Shown here: positions 6,316-13,471 of the stretch, piece after piece | Layout of the letters: each line of letters opens with the position of its first letter | Position numbering within the stretch: position 1 is the first letter of the stretch | The notes under the pieces: generated by a model | What the model was told of the DNA's origin: nothing | Database searches by the model: none | What the model saw: only the letters and a program-made list of their open reading frames with translations | Made by a program: the position numbers and the translations under genes | Source of the DNA: Burkholderiales bacterium | Lineage (GTDB): Bacteria; Pseudomonadota; Gammaproteobacteria; Burkholderiales; SG8-39 | DNA length: 13,907 bases | Direction of reading: 5' to 3' | Assembly (NCBI GenBank): GCA_029266935.1 | Contig: JAQSVY010000042.1 | Span: 1-13,907 of the forward strand

Positions 6316-6349
6316 CCAGCCCCTCCCGCCAGCATTCGCCGAGATGTTC

Positions 6350-7483
6350 ATGCGTTTCAAACAGATCGCCCTGATCGTGCTTGTGCCGGCGCTCGCCGCG
6401 TGCAGCCCCTCCGGCGGCCAGGAGAAAGGCGCCCACGGCGGCCCCGGCGGCGGCATGCCGCCGGCCGAAGTGAGCGCCGTCACCGTCGACGCGAAGTCCC
6501 TTCCAGTGGCGTTCGAGTACGTCGGCCAGACCGCGGGCTCGCGCGAGGTGGAAGTGCGCGCGCGCGTCACCGGCATCCTCCTCAAGCGCAACTTCGAGGA
6601 AGGCGCGCGGGTGAAGAAGGGGCAGTCGCTCTTCACCATTGACCGCGCGCCCTACGAGGCGGCGCTCGCGCGCGGCCAGGCCGACGTCGCCGCCGCCGAG
6701 GCGCGCGCGGAGCAAGCCGCGCGCAACGCCGCGCGCCTGAAGCCGCTCTACGCGGAGAAAGCGGTCAGCCAGAAGGACTACGACGACGCGGTGTCGGCCG
6801 AGGCGATCAGCGCCGCGGACGTCAAGGCGGCGAGGGCGCGCCTTGCCGAAGTCAGATTGAATTTGCAATATACGAAAGTCGAATCTCCCGTGTCGGGGAT
6901 CGCGGGGCGCGCGTTGCGCTCGGAAGGCTCGCTCGTCTCCGGGCCGGAGGTGCTGCTCACCACGGTGGTGCAGGCCGACCCGATCTGGGTCAACTTCGGC
7001 ATCCCCGACAACGAGCAGGCGCGCCTGGAGAAGGAGGCGCAGGCGGGCCGGCTCACCCTGCCGAAGAAGTTCGAGGTGGAGCTGCGCCTCGCCGACGGCA
7101 GCCTGCATCCGGTGAAGGGAACGCTCGACTTCACCGACGTGCGCATCTCGCCCGCCACCGGCACGCGCGAGGCGCGCGCCGAGCTGCCCAATGCCGGGGG
7201 CGCGCTCAGCCCCGGGCAGTTCGTACGCGTGATCCTGCACGGCGCGGTGCGGCCGAACGCGCTGCTGGTGCCGCAGCGCGCCGTCCTGGAAGGCCCGCAG
7301 GGAAAGTTTGTCTATCTTGTAAATGAACAAAATCAGGCGGAGTCGCGTCCCGTCCAGGTGGGCGAGTGGTCGGGCGACGCCTGGATCATCACCGAGGGTC
7401 TCAAGGGCGGCGAGCGGATCATCACCGACGGCCTGATGAAGCTGGGGCCCGGCGCGCCCGTCAAAATCGCAGAAAAAAAATAG
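6350..7483 (+). CDS. RND efflux periplasmic adaptor (membrane fusion) lipoprotein, AcrA/MexA type (377 aa)
   Basis: This protein connects the inner-membrane pump to the outer-membrane channel. It begins with a lipoprotein signal: 'MRFKQIALIVLVPALAAC', lipobox LAAC with lipidated Cys18. The order is then a Gly/Pro-rich linker, the first lipoyl half 'RARVTGILLKRNFEEGARV', an alpha-hairpin rich in Ala/Arg ('YAEKAVSQKDYDDAVSAEA'), the second lipoyl half 'YTKVESPVSGIAGRALRSEG', a beta-barrel ('DPIWVNFGIPDNEQARLEK', 'FTDVRISPATGTREARAEL', 'LSPGQFVRVILHG') and a membrane-proximal domain ('RAVLEGPQGKFVYLVNEQNQ'). Length is normal. I prefer ATG 6350 over ATG 6344 because GAG at 6341-6343 is then correctly spaced. 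The gene ends in an A8 run and TAG, directly followed by the pump's ATG in the same frame. Substrates cannot be told from sequence. Confidence 0.96.
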   Translation: MRFKQIALIVLVPALAACSPSGGQEKGAHGGPGGGMPPAEVSAVTVDAKSLPVAFEYVGQTAGSREVEVRARVTGILLKRNFEEGARVKKGQSLFTIDRAPYEAALARGQADVAAAEARAEQAARNAARLKPLYAEKAVSQKDYDDAVSAEAISAADVKAARARLAEVRLNLQYTKVESPVSGIAGRALRSEGSLVSGPEVLLTTVVQADPIWVNFGIPDNEQARLEKEAQAGRLTLPKKFEVELRLADGSLHPVKGTLDFTDVRISPATGTREARAELPNAGGALSPGQFVRVILHGAVRPNALLVPQRAVLEGPQGKFVYLVNEQNQAESRPVQVGEWSGDAWIITEGLKGGERIITDGLMKLGPGAPVKIAEKK

Positions 7484-10400
7484 ATGTTCTCTCGGTTCTT
7501 CATCGACCGGCCGATCTTCGCCGTGGTGCTCTCGGTGTTCATCGTCATCGCCGGGCTCGCCTCGATGCGCAACCTGCCGGTGGCGCAGTACCCCGAGATC
7601 GCGCCGCCGATGGTGACGGTGCAGGCGCTCTACCCCGGCGCCTCGGCGCAGGTGCTCGAGCAGACGGTGGCCGCGCCGCTCGAGAACCAGATCAACGGCG
7701 TCGAGAACATGCTCTACATGAGCTCGACCTCGAGCTCGAACGGCCAGGTGCAGATCCAGGTCACCTTCGAGATCGGCACTGACATCGACCAGGCGGCGCT
7801 CAACGTCAACAACCGCGTCAAGCAGGCGGAGCCGCGCCTGCCGCTGGAAGTGCGCCGCCAGGGCGTGACGGTGGAGAAGGGCTCCTCGGCCTTCCTGCAG
7901 GTGGTGGCGTTCTACTCGCCCGGAAACCGCTTCAACGACATCTACGTCTCGAACTACGTGACGCTGAACGTGCTCGACCTGCTGAAGCGCGTGCCGGGCA
8001 CCACCGGGGTGGTGAACTGGGGCGCGAAGGACTACGCCATGCGCATCTGGCTCAAGCCTGACCGCATGACGCAGCACCGCATCGCCACCGCCGACATCGT
8101 GCGCGCGCTGAACGAGCAGAACGCGCAGTTCGCCGCCGGCAAGGTCGGCCAGTCGCCGGCGCCGCCGGGGCAGGAGCTCGTCTACACGGTGACCACGCGC
8201 GGGCGCCTCGCCGACCCGACGGAGTTCGCCGAGATCATCCTGCGCTCCAACGCCGACGGCTCGGCGCTGCGCCTGAAGGACATCGCGCGCGTCGAGCTCG
8301 CGGCGCGCGACTACGAGTTCATCGGCCGCATCAACGGGCAGCCGGCGACGCTGGTGGGCATCTTCCTGCAGCCCGGTGCCAACGCGCTCGAGGTCGGCGA
8401 GGAGGTGAAGCGCACCGTGGCGCGCGCCGCCGAGCGCTTCCCCGAGGGCCTCGCCTACTCGATCCCCTACGACACCACGCGCTTCGTCGAGGTCTCGATC
8501 GAGGCGATGGCGCTGGTGTTCGTGGTGGTGTTCGTCTTCCTGCAGAGCTGGCGCGCGACGCTGATCCCCTTCGCCGCGGTGCCGGTGTCGCTCATCGGCT
8601 CGTTCGCGGGCCTGTTCCTGCTCGGCTACTCGATCAACACGCTCACGCTGTTCGGCATGGTGCTCGCCATCGGCATCGTCGTCGACGACGCGATCGTGGT
8701 GCTGGAGAACGTCGAGCGCATCATGCACGAGGAGGGGCTCGCGCCGCGCGAGGCGGCGATCAAGGCGATGAAGGAGGTGACGAGTCCGATCGTCGCCATC
8801 GTGCTGGTGCTGTGCGCGGTGTTCGTGCCGATCGCCTTCATCGGCGGCCTCACCGGCGAGCTCTACCGGCAGTTCGCGGTGACCATCTCGATCGCGGTGG
8901 TGATCTCCGGCATCGTCGCGCTGACGCTGACGCCGTCCCTCTGCGTCATTGTCTTGAAGCCAAAACAGAAATCCAATCGACTGTTCGGCGCGTTCAACCG
9001 CGGCTTCGGGCGCGTCACCGACCACTACGAGTCGGGCGTCGCCTGGATCATCCGGCGCGGGACGGTCGGGCTCGCGCTCTTCGCGGTGATGGTCGCCGCG
9101 GCGGTCTGGCTGTGGCGCGCCACGCCGGGCAGCCTCGTCCCCGACGAGGACCAGGGCTTCTACATCGCCGCCGCGGTGCTTCCGGACGGCGCGACGCTCG
9201 AGCGCACCGACAAGGTGGTGGGCGAGGTGGTGAAGGCGATCCAGTCCAACCCGAACAATCTCGACGTGGTGGCGTTCAGCGGCTTCGACCTGCTCGCCGG
9301 CGGCTTCCGCAACAACGCCGCGACCATCTTCGTCACGCAGAAGCACTGGGACGAGCGCGAGGTCGCCACGCCGCAGGTGGTGGGCGACTTCTTCATGAAG
9401 ACCGCGCACATCAAGGACGGGCTCGTCTTCGCCTTCGGCCCGCCGGCGATCTTCGGCCTGGGCACCGCGGGGGGCTTCGAGCTCTATCTGCAGAACCGCG
9501 GGGAGGGCGGCCCGCAGCGCCTCGCCCAGGTGATGGGCCAGTTCATGGGCGCGGCAATGCAGGACCCGCAGCTCGCCGGCGTGCAGACCCCCTGGCGCGC
9601 CTCGGTGCCGCAGCTCTCGGTCGACGTCGACCGCGATCGCGCCAAGGCGCTCGGCGTGCCGCTGGAGGAGCTCTACGGCACGCTCGCGGCGACGCTCGGG
9701 AGCTACTACGTCAACGACTTCAACAAGTTCGGCCGCACCTGGCAGGTGCTGATGTCGGCCGAGCCCGCGTACCGCAACCGTCCCGACGACATCGGGAAGA
9801 TTTTCGTCAGGAGCCAGAGCAATGAAATGGTGCCGCTCGCGTCGCTCGCGCGCATCCGTTACAGCGCGGGCCCCGACGCGCTCGACCGCTTCAACAACCT
9901 GCCCGCGGTGAAGATCTTCGGCGCCGGCAAGCCGGGCGTGTCGACCGGGCAGGCGCTCGAGGCGGTGGAGCGCGTCGCCGCCAACGTGCTACCGCCCGAC
10001 TTCAGCCTCGATTGGGCCGGCGCCTCCTACCAGGAGAAGAAGTCCGCCGGCACCTCGGGCATCGCCCTGGGCCTCGCCGTGGTCATGGTCTTCCTGATCC
10101 TCGCCGCCCAGTACGAAAAGTGGTCCCTGCCGCTTTCGGTGCTGCTCGCCATGCCCTTCGGCACCTTCGGCGCCCTGGCCGCCGTTTCGTTGCGGGGCCT
10201 GACCAACGACGTCTATTTCCAGATCGGCCTCGTCACGCTCCTCGGCCTCGCGGCGAAGAACGCGATCCTGATCGTCGAGTACGCCGTGCTCAAGCACGAG
10301 GAGGGCCTCTCCGCCTCCGCCGCCGCGGTCGAGGCGGCGCGGCTGCGCTTCCGCCCGATCCTCATGACCTCGCTCGCCTTCATCCTCGGCGTGCTGCCGC

Positions 10401-10645
10401 TCGCCCTCTCCACGGGCGCCGGCGCCGGCGCGCGCCATTCGGTGGGCACCGGCGTGATGGGCGGCATGATGGCCGCCACCTTCCTCGCAATCTTCTTCGT
10501 GCCGATGTTCTTCAAGCTGATGACCGACCGGCACCTCACCGAGAAGCGCTCCACCGCCCAGATCAAGGAAGAGATCGGCCACGCGCGCTCGGCCACCCAC
10601 GGCCCGGTGCAGCACCCGCATCATGCCCCGCATGCACGTTACTAG
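7484..10645 (+). CDS. RND efflux pump inner-membrane transporter, HAE1 family (AcrB/MexB-like, 1053 aa)
   Basis: This is the proton-driven pump subunit, trimeric in the inner membrane with large periplasmic loops. Family marks: the N-terminus 'FFIDRPIFAVVLSVFIVI' (TM1), 'LPVAQYPEIAPPMVTVQALY', 'GKVGQSPAPPGQEL' in the pore domain, the TM4 proton-relay pair D401-D402 in 'AIGIVVDDAIVVLENVERI', and the TM10 lysine K925 in 'GLAAKNAILIVEYAVLKHEE', corresponding to AcrB Asp407/408 and Lys940. About 12 TM segments in two repeats are visible, and length is typical of HAE1 drug/hydrophobe pumps rather than metal pumps. The ATG immediately follows the adaptor's TAG with no Shine-Dalgarno of its own, implying reinitiation. 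The C-terminal tail is unusual: six His in the last 21 residues ('HGPVQHPHHAPHARY'), encoded where the gene overlaps the next start. Substrate range cannot be inferred. Confidence 0.97.
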   Translation: MFSRFFIDRPIFAVVLSVFIVIAGLASMRNLPVAQYPEIAPPMVTVQALYPGASAQVLEQTVAAPLENQINGVENMLYMSSTSSSNGQVQIQVTFEIGTDIDQAALNVNNRVKQAEPRLPLEVRRQGVTVEKGSSAFLQVVAFYSPGNRFNDIYVSNYVTLNVLDLLKRVPGTTGVVNWGAKDYAMRIWLKPDRMTQHRIATADIVRALNEQNAQFAAGKVGQSPAPPGQELVYTVTTRGRLADPTEFAEIILRSNADGSALRLKDIARVELAARDYEFIGRINGQPATLVGIFLQPGANALEVGEEVKRTVARAAERFPEGLAYSIPYDTTRFVEVSIEAMALVFVVVFVFLQSWRATLIPFAAVPVSLIGSFAGLFLLGYSINTLTLFGMVLAIGIVVDDAIVVLENVERIMHEEGLAPREAAIKAMKEVTSPIVAIVLVLCAVFVPIAFIGGLTGELYRQFAVTISIAVVISGIVALTLTPSLCVIVLKPKQKSNRLFGAFNRGFGRVTDHYESGVAWIIRRGTVGLALFAVMVAAAVWLWRATPGSLVPDEDQGFYIAAAVLPDGATLERTDKVVGEVVKAIQSNPNNLDVVAFSGFDLLAGGFRNNAATIFVTQKHWDEREVATPQVVGDFFMKTAHIKDGLVFAFGPPAIFGLGTAGGFELYLQNRGEGGPQRLAQVMGQFMGAAMQDPQLAGVQTPWRASVPQLSVDVDRDRAKALGVPLEELYGTLAATLGSYYVNDFNKFGRTWQVLMSAEPAYRNRPDDIGKIFVRSQSNEMVPLASLARIRYSAGPDALDRFNNLPAVKIFGAGKPGVSTGQALEAVERVAANVLPPDFSLDWAGASYQEKKSAGTSGIALGLAVVMVFLILAAQYEKWSLPLSVLLAMPFGTFGALAAVSLRGLTNDVYFQIGLVTLLGLAAKNAILIVEYAVLKHEEGLSASAAAVEAARLRFRPILMTSLAFILGVLPLALSTGAGAGARHSVGTGVMGGMMAATFLAIFFVPMFFKLMTDRHLTEKRSTAQIKEEIGHARSATHGPVQHPHHAPHARY

Positions 10646-12020
10646 GAAGTTACTGGCCTTGTTGATCGTCTTCACGGCGGCGTGCTCAACCCAACCAAGG
10701 TACGAGCGGCCCCCGGTCGAGCTGCCGGCCGCGTGGAAGGAGTCCGCGCCGCGCTTCGCGGAGGACGGCCGTTGGTGGCGGATCTACGAAGATCCTCTCC
10801 TCGAGAAGATCGTTGGGGAGGCGTTCGAGCGGAACGCCGACCTCGTCATCGCCGCGGCGCGCGTCGATGAGGCGCGCGCGGTGCTCGGCGAGACGCGCTC
10901 GGGGCTTTTCCCGCAGGTCGATGCCGAGGGCGCCGCCAGCCGCCAGCGCAGCTCGCGGGAGACCGCCACCTCCTTCGCCGGGGTGCCGCGCGAGTTCTCG
11001 AATTACCGCGCCACCGTCAACGTCTCGTACGAGCTCGACCTCTTCGGGCGCCTGCGCTCCGGCGTGGCGGCGGCGCGCGCCGAGCTCGAGGCGAGCGAGG
11101 CCTCGCGCGAGGCGGTGCGCCTCGCGCTCGCGGCGCAGGTGGCGAAGTCCTATTTCGCGCTGCGCTCCTTCGAGCAGCAGGTCGAGCTCACCAGGCAGAC
11201 ATTGAAATTAAGGGAAGAATCTCTCGCGCTGCAGAGGAAGCGCCGCGACGCCGGCGTGATCTCGGAATTCGAGCTGCGCCAGCTCGAGGCCGAGGCCGCC
11301 GCGGCGCGCGCGCAGCTGCCGCCGCTCGAGCGTGAGCGTGAGCGCGAGGAGGCCGCGCTCGCGGTGCTCCTCGGGCGCTCGCCGGCGGAGGTTTTCGAAG
11401 GCACGATCAGGACCGCCCAGCGGCCCGAAGAGAGCCTGATCCCCGCCGTCCTGCCCTCCGGCCTTCCCTCCGAGCTGCTGCTGCGCCGGCCCGACCTCGT
11501 CGAGGCCGAGCGCAGCCTCGCGGCCGCGAACGCGCGCGTCGCCGTGGCGCGCAGCGAGATGTTCCCCTCGATCTCGCTCACTGCGGCGCTGGGCGCCGAG
11601 AGCGCCTCGCTCTCCAACCTCTTCACCGGCCCAGCCGGCATCTGGAACATCGCCGCGGCCGTGACCCAGCCCATCTTCGCCGGCGGCCGGCTCGAGGCGC
11701 GCAGCGAGGCGGCGCGGGCGCGCGAGCGCGCCGCTCTCGCCCAGTACCAGCAGGCGATCCGCTCCGCCTTCTTCGAGGTGCGCACCGCGCTCGTCGCGCA
11801 GACGCGCGCGCGCGAAAGCTACGAGGCCGAATCCGCCCGCGCCGCCGCGCTCGCCGAGACCTTGCGCCTCGCGCGCCTGCGCTATGAGGCGGGCGTCGCG
11901 AGCCAGCTCGACGTCATCGATGCCGAGCGCGGCCTCCTCGCCGCGCGCGTCGCCCGCATCGAGGCCCTGCGCGCCCAGCGCGCTGCCGTCGCCGACCTCT
12001 TCCGCGCCCTGGGCGGCTGA
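10623..12020 (+). CDS. RND efflux outer-membrane channel lipoprotein, NodT/OprM type (465 aa)
   Basis: This is the outer-membrane exit duct of the tripartite pump. A lipoprotein signal with lipobox FTAAC (Cys21 from ATG 10623) is followed by 'WWRIYEDPLLEKIVGEAF', which is typical of NodT-type factors. Two repeated alpha-barrel/beta-barrel halves follow: 'YELDLFGRLRSGVAAARAE', the long helix around 'RKRRDAGVISEFELRQLEAE', 'LLLRRPDLVEAERSLAAAN', 'MFPSISLTAALG', 'TQPIFAGGRLEARSEAARA' and 'LRYEAGVASQLDVIDAERG'. It overlaps the pump gene by 23 bp. ATG 10632 ('MHVTRKLL') is an equally good start, and neither has a clear ribosome-binding site. It ends at LGG, slightly shorter than relatives that end in a GGGW-like tail. 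Its last 11 codons plus the T of the stop are one copy of a 34-bp repeat found again at 13438-13471. An AT-rich codon island lies at 11201-11220. Confidence 0.95.
   Translation: MPRMHVTRKLLALLIVFTAACSTQPRYERPPVELPAAWKESAPRFAEDGRWWRIYEDPLLEKIVGEAFERNADLVIAAARVDEARAVLGETRSGLFPQVDAEGAASRQRSSRETATSFAGVPREFSNYRATVNVSYELDLFGRLRSGVAAARAELEASEASREAVRLALAAQVAKSYFALRSFEQQVELTRQTLKLREESLALQRKRRDAGVISEFELRQLEAEAAAARAQLPPLEREREREEAALAVLLGRSPAEVFEGTIRTAQRPEESLIPAVLPSGLPSELLLRRPDLVEAERSLAAANARVAVARSEMFPSISLTAALGAESASLSNLFTGPAGIWNIAAAVTQPIFAGGRLEARSEAARARERAALAQYQQAIRSAFFEVRTALVAQTRARESYEAESARAAALAETLRLARLRYEAGVASQLDVIDAERGLLAARVARIEALRAQRAAVADLFRALGG
11985..12018 (+). repeat. 34-bp perfect direct repeat, copy 1 (3' end of the outer-membrane channel gene)
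   Basis: It begins GCCGTCGCCGACC and ends CCCTGGGCGGCT, encodes AVADLFRALGG and supplies the T of the TGA stop. It is identical base for base to 13438-13471; the flanking bases differ on both sides. It contains the 11-bp palindrome CGCCCTGGGCG. Confidence 0.95.
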
Positions 12021-12028
12021 CCAGTCGG

Positions 12029-12057
12029 TTGCTTTCCAGCATTCGCGGGGGTAGCGT
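12029..12057 (+). promoter_or_regulatory. Weak candidate promoter for the GST-MOSC pair
   Basis: TTGCTT (12029-12034), a 17-bp spacer and TAGCGT (12052-12057). Each box matches consensus at only three positions, but the spacing is ideal and the sequence lies in the 45-bp gap before ATG 12066. The start point would be almost at the ATG, and no good Shine-Dalgarno is present. Read-through from the efflux operon is an alternative, because no terminator is seen after 12020. Confidence 0.25.
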
Positions 12058-12065
12058 TTACGCAA

Positions 12066-12671
12066 ATGAAGCTCTACATCACCCCGGGCTCTCCCTACGC
12101 GCGCATGGCGCGCATCGTCGTCCTTGAGAAGAAGCTGGAAAGCCGAGTGGAGACGATCGCCGCAAAGACACGGACTGCAGACAGTCCGTACTACGACATC
12201 AATCCATCCGGCCGCGTCCCCTATCTCGTCCGTGACGATGGCGTCGGGATGGAGGAATCGGCGCTCATCTGCGCATACCTCGATCATCTGGACGGCGCGC
12301 CGCAGTTCGACCTGCCTGGCGGCGATCAAATGTGGGAGTCGCGCCGCCTGGAGGCCCTGGCGAGAAGCATGCTGGACGGCCTCTCGGTCTGGGGCCGCGA
12401 GATACTGCGGCCGGAGAACGAGCGCTCGCCGGGCGTGATCCAGCACGAGACCGCCCGCGCGCAGCGGATGGCGGACGTGTGGGAGCGTGAGATCGGTCAG
12501 CCGCTCATGCGCGGCGCGCTCAACATGATCCAGATCACGTTGGCCTGCGCGCTCGGCCTCGAAGCGCGCAACTCCGGGTTCCTCTGGCGGCCCGGACACG
12601 CAAAATTGTGCGAATGGTTCGACCGGGTCGCCGCGAGGCCTTCGCTCAAGGCGACCGCGCCGCCGCGGTGA
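12066..12671 (+). CDS. Glutathione S-transferase family protein (201 aa)
   Basis: A thioredoxin-fold N-terminal domain ('MKLYITPGSPYARMARIVVL') has Ser9 in the position of the catalytic Ser of bacterial GSTs, with Tyr11 nearby. It is followed by the cis-Pro motif 'NPSGRVPYLV' (Val51-Pro52) and the glutathione gamma-glutamyl contact E64-S65 in 'MEESALICAYLDHL'. The all-helical C-terminal domain spans about residues 85-201. It probably conjugates or isomerises an electrophile with glutathione in the cytoplasm; the substrate is unknown. The stop overlaps the GTG start of the MOSC gene (GTGA), so the two are translationally coupled. Average GC and codon bias are slightly milder than in the efflux genes. 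The pair lies between the two copies of the 34-bp repeat, so this gene may have been acquired after the efflux operon was in place (inference). Confidence 0.92.
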   Translation: MKLYITPGSPYARMARIVVLEKKLESRVETIAAKTRTADSPYYDINPSGRVPYLVRDDGVGMEESALICAYLDHLDGAPQFDLPGGDQMWESRRLEALARSMLDGLSVWGREILRPENERSPGVIQHETARAQRMADVWEREIGQPLMRGALNMIQITLACALGLEARNSGFLWRPGHAKLCEWFDRVAARPSLKATAPPR

Positions 12672-13372
12672 TACAGATCGGCGCCGTCTCCAGGCTCTGG
12701 CGCTATCCAGTGAAGTCCATGCTCGGCGAGGAATGCCGCGAGATCGAGTTGCAGGCGCGCGGCTTCCATGGCGATCGCCTGTTCGCGGTCGAGGATGCGG
12801 AGGGAAAGCTCGGCAGCGGCAAGAACACCCGGCGGTTCCGGCTGATCGATGGACTGCTAGGCTTGCGCGCCCGCCATGCGGGGGAGTGGCCGGAGATCGC
12901 GTTTCCGGATGGGCGGCGGCTGTGCGGGAATGACCAGCAACTGCACGACGCCCTGTCCGCGGCGCTGGGCACTCGCGTCGCGCTGGTGCGCGAAGCGCGG
13001 GTGCCGCATTTCGATGACTCTGCGGTGCATCTGGTCACCACAGCCGCGCTCGAGTGGCTGCGGCTGCAGCTGCCGGAGAGCCGCATCGACGAGCGTCGCT
13101 TCAGGCCGAACATCGTCGTGGCCGTCCCCGGCGACGGGAATCCGGAGCAATCGTGGATCGGCAGGACCCTGCGCATCGGCGCCGACGCGACGCTGAGGAT
13201 CACGTCGCCGACGGAGCGCTGCCGCATGACCACGCTCGCCCAGGGCGACTTGCCGGAGGATGCCAAGGTCCTGCGCTGCCTTGCCCAGGACGCGCACGCG
13301 CAGTTCGGCGTGTACGCGGAGGTAGTGAAGCCCGGTCGCGTCGCGGCGGGCGACCCGGTGATGCTGGATTAG
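12668..13372 (+). CDS. MOSC-domain protein (MOSC N-terminal beta-barrel plus MOSC domain, 234 aa)
   Basis: An N-terminal MOSC-N beta-barrel ('VSRLWRYPVKSMLGEECREI', 'RGFHGDRLFAVEDAEG') is followed by the MOSC domain with 'RFRPNIVVAVPG' and the key Cys185 in 'SPTERCRMTTLAQGDLP'. This layout matches the YcbX/mARC type, which carry molybdenum cofactor on the conserved Cys and reduce N-hydroxylated compounds; redox partner domains (2Fe-2S) are absent here, so electrons would come from separate proteins. I set the start at GTG 12668 because it gives the family's normal N-terminus (MIQIGAVSRLWRYPVKS) and overlaps the GST stop in a GTGA; the in-frame upstream ATG at 12608 would add a stretch that is the GST C-terminus out of frame. 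The TAG stop overlaps the TAA of an opposite-strand gene remnant. The GST link suggests a small detoxification unit (inference). Confidence 0.92.
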   Translation: MIQIGAVSRLWRYPVKSMLGEECREIELQARGFHGDRLFAVEDAEGKLGSGKNTRRFRLIDGLLGLRARHAGEWPEIAFPDGRRLCGNDQQLHDALSAALGTRVALVREARVPHFDDSAVHLVTTAALEWLRLQLPESRIDERRFRPNIVVAVPGDGNPEQSWIGRTLRIGADATLRITSPTERCRMTTLAQGDLPEDAKVLRCLAQDAHAQFGVYAEVVKPGRVAAGDPVMLD

Positions 13373-13437
13373 CTGAACACGTACGCGTCCATCGCCAGCA
13401 CGCCGCTGTCGATGGCGTCGTAGATGCGCTCGGGCGC
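13369..13437 (-). pseudogene. Orphan 3' gene fragment (last 22 codons), cut off at the 34-bp repeat
   Basis: Read leftwards, this encodes '...PERIYDAIDSGVLAMD' and ends AYVFS-TAA, which looks like a natural protein C-terminus with no low-complexity bias. Its TAA overlaps the MOSC TAG, the same tail-to-tail packing as at the two other convergent boundaries in the window. Upstream of 13437 the frame runs into the 34-bp repeat and then into the antisense of the membrane protein gene, where the residues lose protein character. The simplest reading is a minus-strand gene truncated at its 5' side by the event that created the repeat. The exact break may lie a few codons inside the repeat. I do not recognise the family. 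Confidence 0.5.
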
Positions 13438-13471
13438 GCCGTCGCCGACCTCTTCCGCGCCCTGGGCGGCT
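13438..13471 (+). repeat. 34-bp perfect direct repeat, copy 2
   Basis: Identical to 11985-12018. Here it again encodes AVADLFRALGG but runs into TAG (13471-13473) rather than TGA. No outer-membrane channel gene precedes this copy, so it is a detached gene end. Its last base is also the first base of the TAGAAT box before the following gene. Confidence 0.95.

Larger units (their letters stand above)
6127..6349 (+). other. Intergenic leader of the efflux operon
   Basis: This is a 223-bp gap, the longest in the window. The first half is GC-rich with no gene I can support. The second half (from about 6245) drops in GC and contains the palindromes TTGCGCAA at 6257-6264 and GTTaCACGTGcAAC at 6275-6288, then a good -10 box TAAAAT at 6310-6315. 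No complete terminator for the DUF1127 gene is visible. An upstream reading of the adaptor frame reaches 6209, but that segment lacks any protein-like character. Confidence 0.5.

Noticed and set aside
6149..9409. 1086-codon open frame on the minus strand
   Set aside because: It lies antisense to the adaptor and most of the pump, is dominated by Arg/His/Asp/Glu as expected from the complement of GC-rich coding DNA, and has no recognisable domain. The plus-strand genes are unambiguous.
11985..12018. Short palindrome CGCCCTGGGCG after the channel gene read as a terminator
   Set aside because: It lies inside the coding sequence, leaves an untenable 1-nt loop and has no T-tract after it.
11208..12599. 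463-codon minus-strand frame spanning the channel gene and GST
   Set aside because: Antisense shadow that crosses two well-supported plus-strand genes and has no protein family features.
12608..12667. Upstream ATG for the MOSC protein
   Set aside because: It would add residues encoded by the out-of-frame GST C-terminus, and the GTG at 12668 gives the family's expected N-terminus.
11985..13471. Complete mobile element bounded by the 34-bp repeats
   Set aside because: No integrase, transposase or terminal inverted repeats are visible inside the 1.45-kb interval, so I report the repeats and the arrangement but not a mobile element.
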